Shown here one piece after another: positions 4,170 through 5,969 of a DNA stretch of 5,969 nt (the stretch's first letter is position 1; every line of letters starts with the position of its first letter). A program made the translations under genes and the position numbers. Source of the DNA: Candidatus Nomurabacteria bacterium. Lineage in GTDB: Bacteria; Patescibacteriota; Minisyncoccia; Phycocordibacterales; UBA9973. The stretch covers positions 1-5,969 of the forward strand of contig CAIQAW010000035.1 of assembly GCA_903869875.1 (NCBI GenBank), read 5' to 3'. Below the pieces are notes generated by a model. The model was not told where the DNA came from and did no database searches. It saw only the letters and a list, made by a program, of their open reading frames with translations.

Positions 4170-5969
4170 ATGTTCGTAGTCGAAATTATGCCTATTACCA
4201 AAACCAGCATGCAAGGGGGCTCTGAAACCCTGACATATTACACTTCTGCACATGTAGAACCTGGTTTTCTGGTAGAGGCGCCGCTACGTCGTAGTTATAT
4301 TACTGGTGTTGTTATATCTGTAACTGCATTAGAAACACAAAAAAGTTCAATCAAAAACGCATCTTATGGATTAAAGAAAATTCACAAAGTCATTGGCCCG
4401 TCGACCATACATACAGCAGTATTTGAAACAGCCAAATCTGTGGCTAATTGGTATGCAACAAATGTAGGCAGTATAACAGCCGGCATAATACCCAAGGAAC
4501 TACTAGCTACAGTAAAAAAATCTAAAAACAAAACAGAAGAAACAGAAAACAAAAAAGACGGCACTAAAAACCAAGTTCTAGTTTTACAAGCCACACCCGA
4601 GGCACGCATGAGCATATACAAAACACGCATACGTGAAAGTTTTGCCCGTGGCCAGTCTATAATAATAGTTACACCAACCCGCGAACGTGCCCGTGCACTG
4701 TTTGCAGAACTTTCGCGTGGTATAGAACAGTTTTCAGGTAGTATAGATAGTACACACAGCATTAAAAAACAGCAGGCATTATTTAACCTTGTTTATACAA
4801 CAGACCACGGCCTACTGTTAGTTGGTACACCATACATACTGGCCCTATACCACGACCTAGTTAAAACCATTGTTATAGAAGACGAAGCCCACGATGCATA
4901 CTACACAGTTAGTCGACCACTGATAGACTACCGCATAGTTGCCGAAAACATGGCCCAGATAACCGGTGCAACACTTGTATTAGGTGGTTCGTTACTGCGA
5001 GCAGAAACTTTAGAAAAATTCTGGGCACATGAATACGGCCGTGTAGAACCTATAGACATGCGTTTTCCGAAACTTGCTGAAATAAAAGTTGTAGACCGCA
5101 CACTAGAAGAAAAGTTTTCTATATTTTCGCCACCACTTGTTAAAACTATTTCTGAAATCGGTAACCGTAACGAACACGTTATATTGTTCTGTATACGCAA
5201 AGGCATAGCACCCATAACAGTCTGCCATGACTGTGGTACACCTGTCGGTTGCGAACGTTGTACTGCCCCACTAACACTTTATAAAAAGAAAGGCCAAACT
5301 ATATACGGTTGTAATAGATGTAACCATATAGAAACCACCACCCGTTACTGTGCAGTATGTAAAAGCTGGAACCTAGTACCCATAGGTATAGGCACTGAAC
5401 ATGTTTATGAAAAAGCCACCGAACTTGTAGCCGGTACAGTACCTGTATACCTACTAGACAGCACTACAGTAAAAAGCGAAAAAGCAATGTACGAAACATT
5501 GGACGAATTTTATAAAAAACCAGCTGGTGTAATTGTCTGCAACGAACCGATACTGCCATACATAACAAACAAAGTAGACAAAGTTGTAGTTGTTTCTATA
5601 GACACATTGTTCGGCCTGCCACATGCACGTGTAAACGAAACTATTGTACGTATACTAACCACATTAGACGCACTGGCACGTAAACCACTAATAATACAAA
5701 CCAAAAACCCAACCGAATACATTTTAGAAGAAATAAAAACAGGATCACTAATAACACTGTACAAAGACGAAGTTACTGACAGAAAAATGATGGACTACCC
5801 ACCATATGGTGTTATTGTAAAAGTCAGTATTGTTGAAAACAAAGAACGCACAAAGAAGGCCCGTGCTGAATTTATGGCCATGTTTGCGCAGTGGAACCCA
5901 GTCTTGACTACCACCATGGTTTCTAAAATAAAAGAAAAATACCGCACAGTTATGGTTATAAACCTAAAA
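4170..5969 (+). CDS. priA: PriA-like primosomal protein N' with degenerate helicase motifs (3' end outside window)
   Basis: PriA recognises stalled forks and reloads the replicative helicase. The frame is open for 600 codons with no stop before the edge; by comparison with E. coli (732 residues), perhaps 50 residues are missing. The N-terminal DNA-binding part spans about 1-110, followed by a Lys/Glu-rich linker (116-134). The zinc domain is complete: Cys 352, 355, 361, 364, 381, 384, 394 and 397, with spacing near-identical to E. coli. Also present are ILFCIRKGIAP (341-351 region), GIGTE (406-410) and YPPYG (543-547). DEAH is at 238-241. Walker A, normally GVTGSGKTEVY, is replaced by ATPEARMSIY (141-150), with Arg146 where the catalytic Lys belongs. 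The GSAT motif III has become GGSL (272-275), motif V reads VCNEPILPY (456-464), and motif VI has lost QVAGRAGR (TLDALARK, 498-505). Helicase activity is therefore unlikely. Actinobacterial PriA proteins are known to show a similar loss. Confidence 0.9.
   Translation, partial: MFVVEIMPITKTSMQGGSETLTYYTSAHVEPGFLVEAPLRRSYITGVVISVTALETQKSSIKNASYGLKKIHKVIGPSTIHTAVFETAKSVANWYATNVGSITAGIIPKELLATVKKSKNKTEETENKKDGTKNQVLVLQATPEARMSIYKTRIRESFARGQSIIIVTPTRERARALFAELSRGIEQFSGSIDSTHSIKKQQALFNLVYTTDHGLLLVGTPYILALYHDLVKTIVIEDEAHDAYYTVSRPLIDYRIVAENMAQITGATLVLGGSLLRAETLEKFWAHEYGRVEPIDMRFPKLAEIKVVDRTLEEKFSIFSPPLVKTISEIGNRNEHVILFCIRKGIAPITVCHDCGTPVGCERCTAPLTLYKKKGQTIYGCNRCNHIETTTRYCAVCKSWNLVPIGIGTEHVYEKATELVAGTVPVYLLDSTTVKSEKAMYETLDEFYKKPAGVIVCNEPILPYITNKVDKVVVVSIDTLFGLPHARVNETIVRILTTLDALARKPLIIQTKNPTEYILEEIKTGSLITLYKDEVTDRKMMDYPPYGVIVKVSIVENKERTKKARAEFMAMFAQWNPVLTTTMVSKIKEKYRTVMVINLK

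Noticed and set aside
4053..4253. Minus-strand open frame of 66 codons between the hypothetical gene and priA
   Set aside because: It runs through the terminator hairpin and the priA promoter and start, and has no family resemblance.
4514..4520. Seven-A run in priA as a programmed frameshift or a disabling error
   Set aside because: The zero frame stays open and colinear with PriA on both sides, so there is neither a broken frame nor evidence for a second product.
4382..5764. Three minus-strand open frames (4382-4762, 4928-5215, 5510-5764)
   Set aside because: All are antisense to the continuous priA-like frame, whose zinc-binding cysteines and PriA blocks leave no doubt about the coding strand.
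1..5969. Reassigned UGA code, as in Gracilibacteria or Absconditabacteria
   Set aside because: No gene contains an in-frame TGA and every gene reads normally with standard stops (four TAA, one TAG). The absence of TGA stops in five genes is too few to argue for recoding.
1..5969. CRISPR array, tRNA, rRNA, riboswitch or defence system
   Set aside because: I looked for regularly spaced repeats, tRNA-like cloverleaf sequence, and nuclease or toxin families and saw none. The only repeat array is the short heptad tract at 134-170.

Overview
The window looks like a chromosomal housekeeping segment from a compact, moderately AT-rich bacterium. The best guess is a member of the Candidate Phyla Radiation (Patescibacteria). 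That placement is inference. It rests on short protein versions (a 212-residue clamp-loader subunit with no P-loop, a single-PDZ RseP), atypical signature motifs in ribosome recycling factor and PriA, tight gene packing and degenerate 7-bp intergenic repeats. No rRNA or other strong taxonomic marker is present.

Layout. At the left edge (1-103) lies the 5' end of an IS30-family insertion sequence: the first 18 codons of a minus-strand transposase plus a probable terminal inverted repeat. It abuts a bidirectional terminator hairpin (103-127) and a short array of degenerate 7-bp repeats (134-170). Four minus-strand genes follow in transcription order: mreB (3501-2491), a DNA polymerase III delta'-like gene (2489-1851), frr (1802-1248) and an rseP-type site-2 protease (1240-170). 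mreB and the delta' gene are separated by one base and are probably translationally coupled. frr and rseP each have a -10 box of their own, so the cluster can be read from several promoters. Divergent from mreB is an AT-rich plus-strand gene of unknown function (3594-4058) that carries its own promoter and a strong intrinsic terminator (4078-4107). Last is a priA-like gene (4170 to beyond 5969) that runs off the right edge still open.

The genes cover cell shape (MreB), replication (clamp-loader subunit and PriA), ribosome recycling (Frr) and membrane proteolysis (RseP). They do not form one pathway.

Two points deserve most attention. First, the PriA-like protein keeps all eight zinc-binding cysteines and a DEAH box, but its Walker A, motif III, motif V and motif VI are replaced, so it is probably not an active helicase. 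Second, all five complete genes that are not coupled to an upstream gene have a -10-like hexamer ending only 6-8 bases before the ATG and no usable Shine-Dalgarno sequence. This points to leaderless mRNAs as the usual mode of expression here. I saw no defence system, CRISPR array, tRNA or rRNA.
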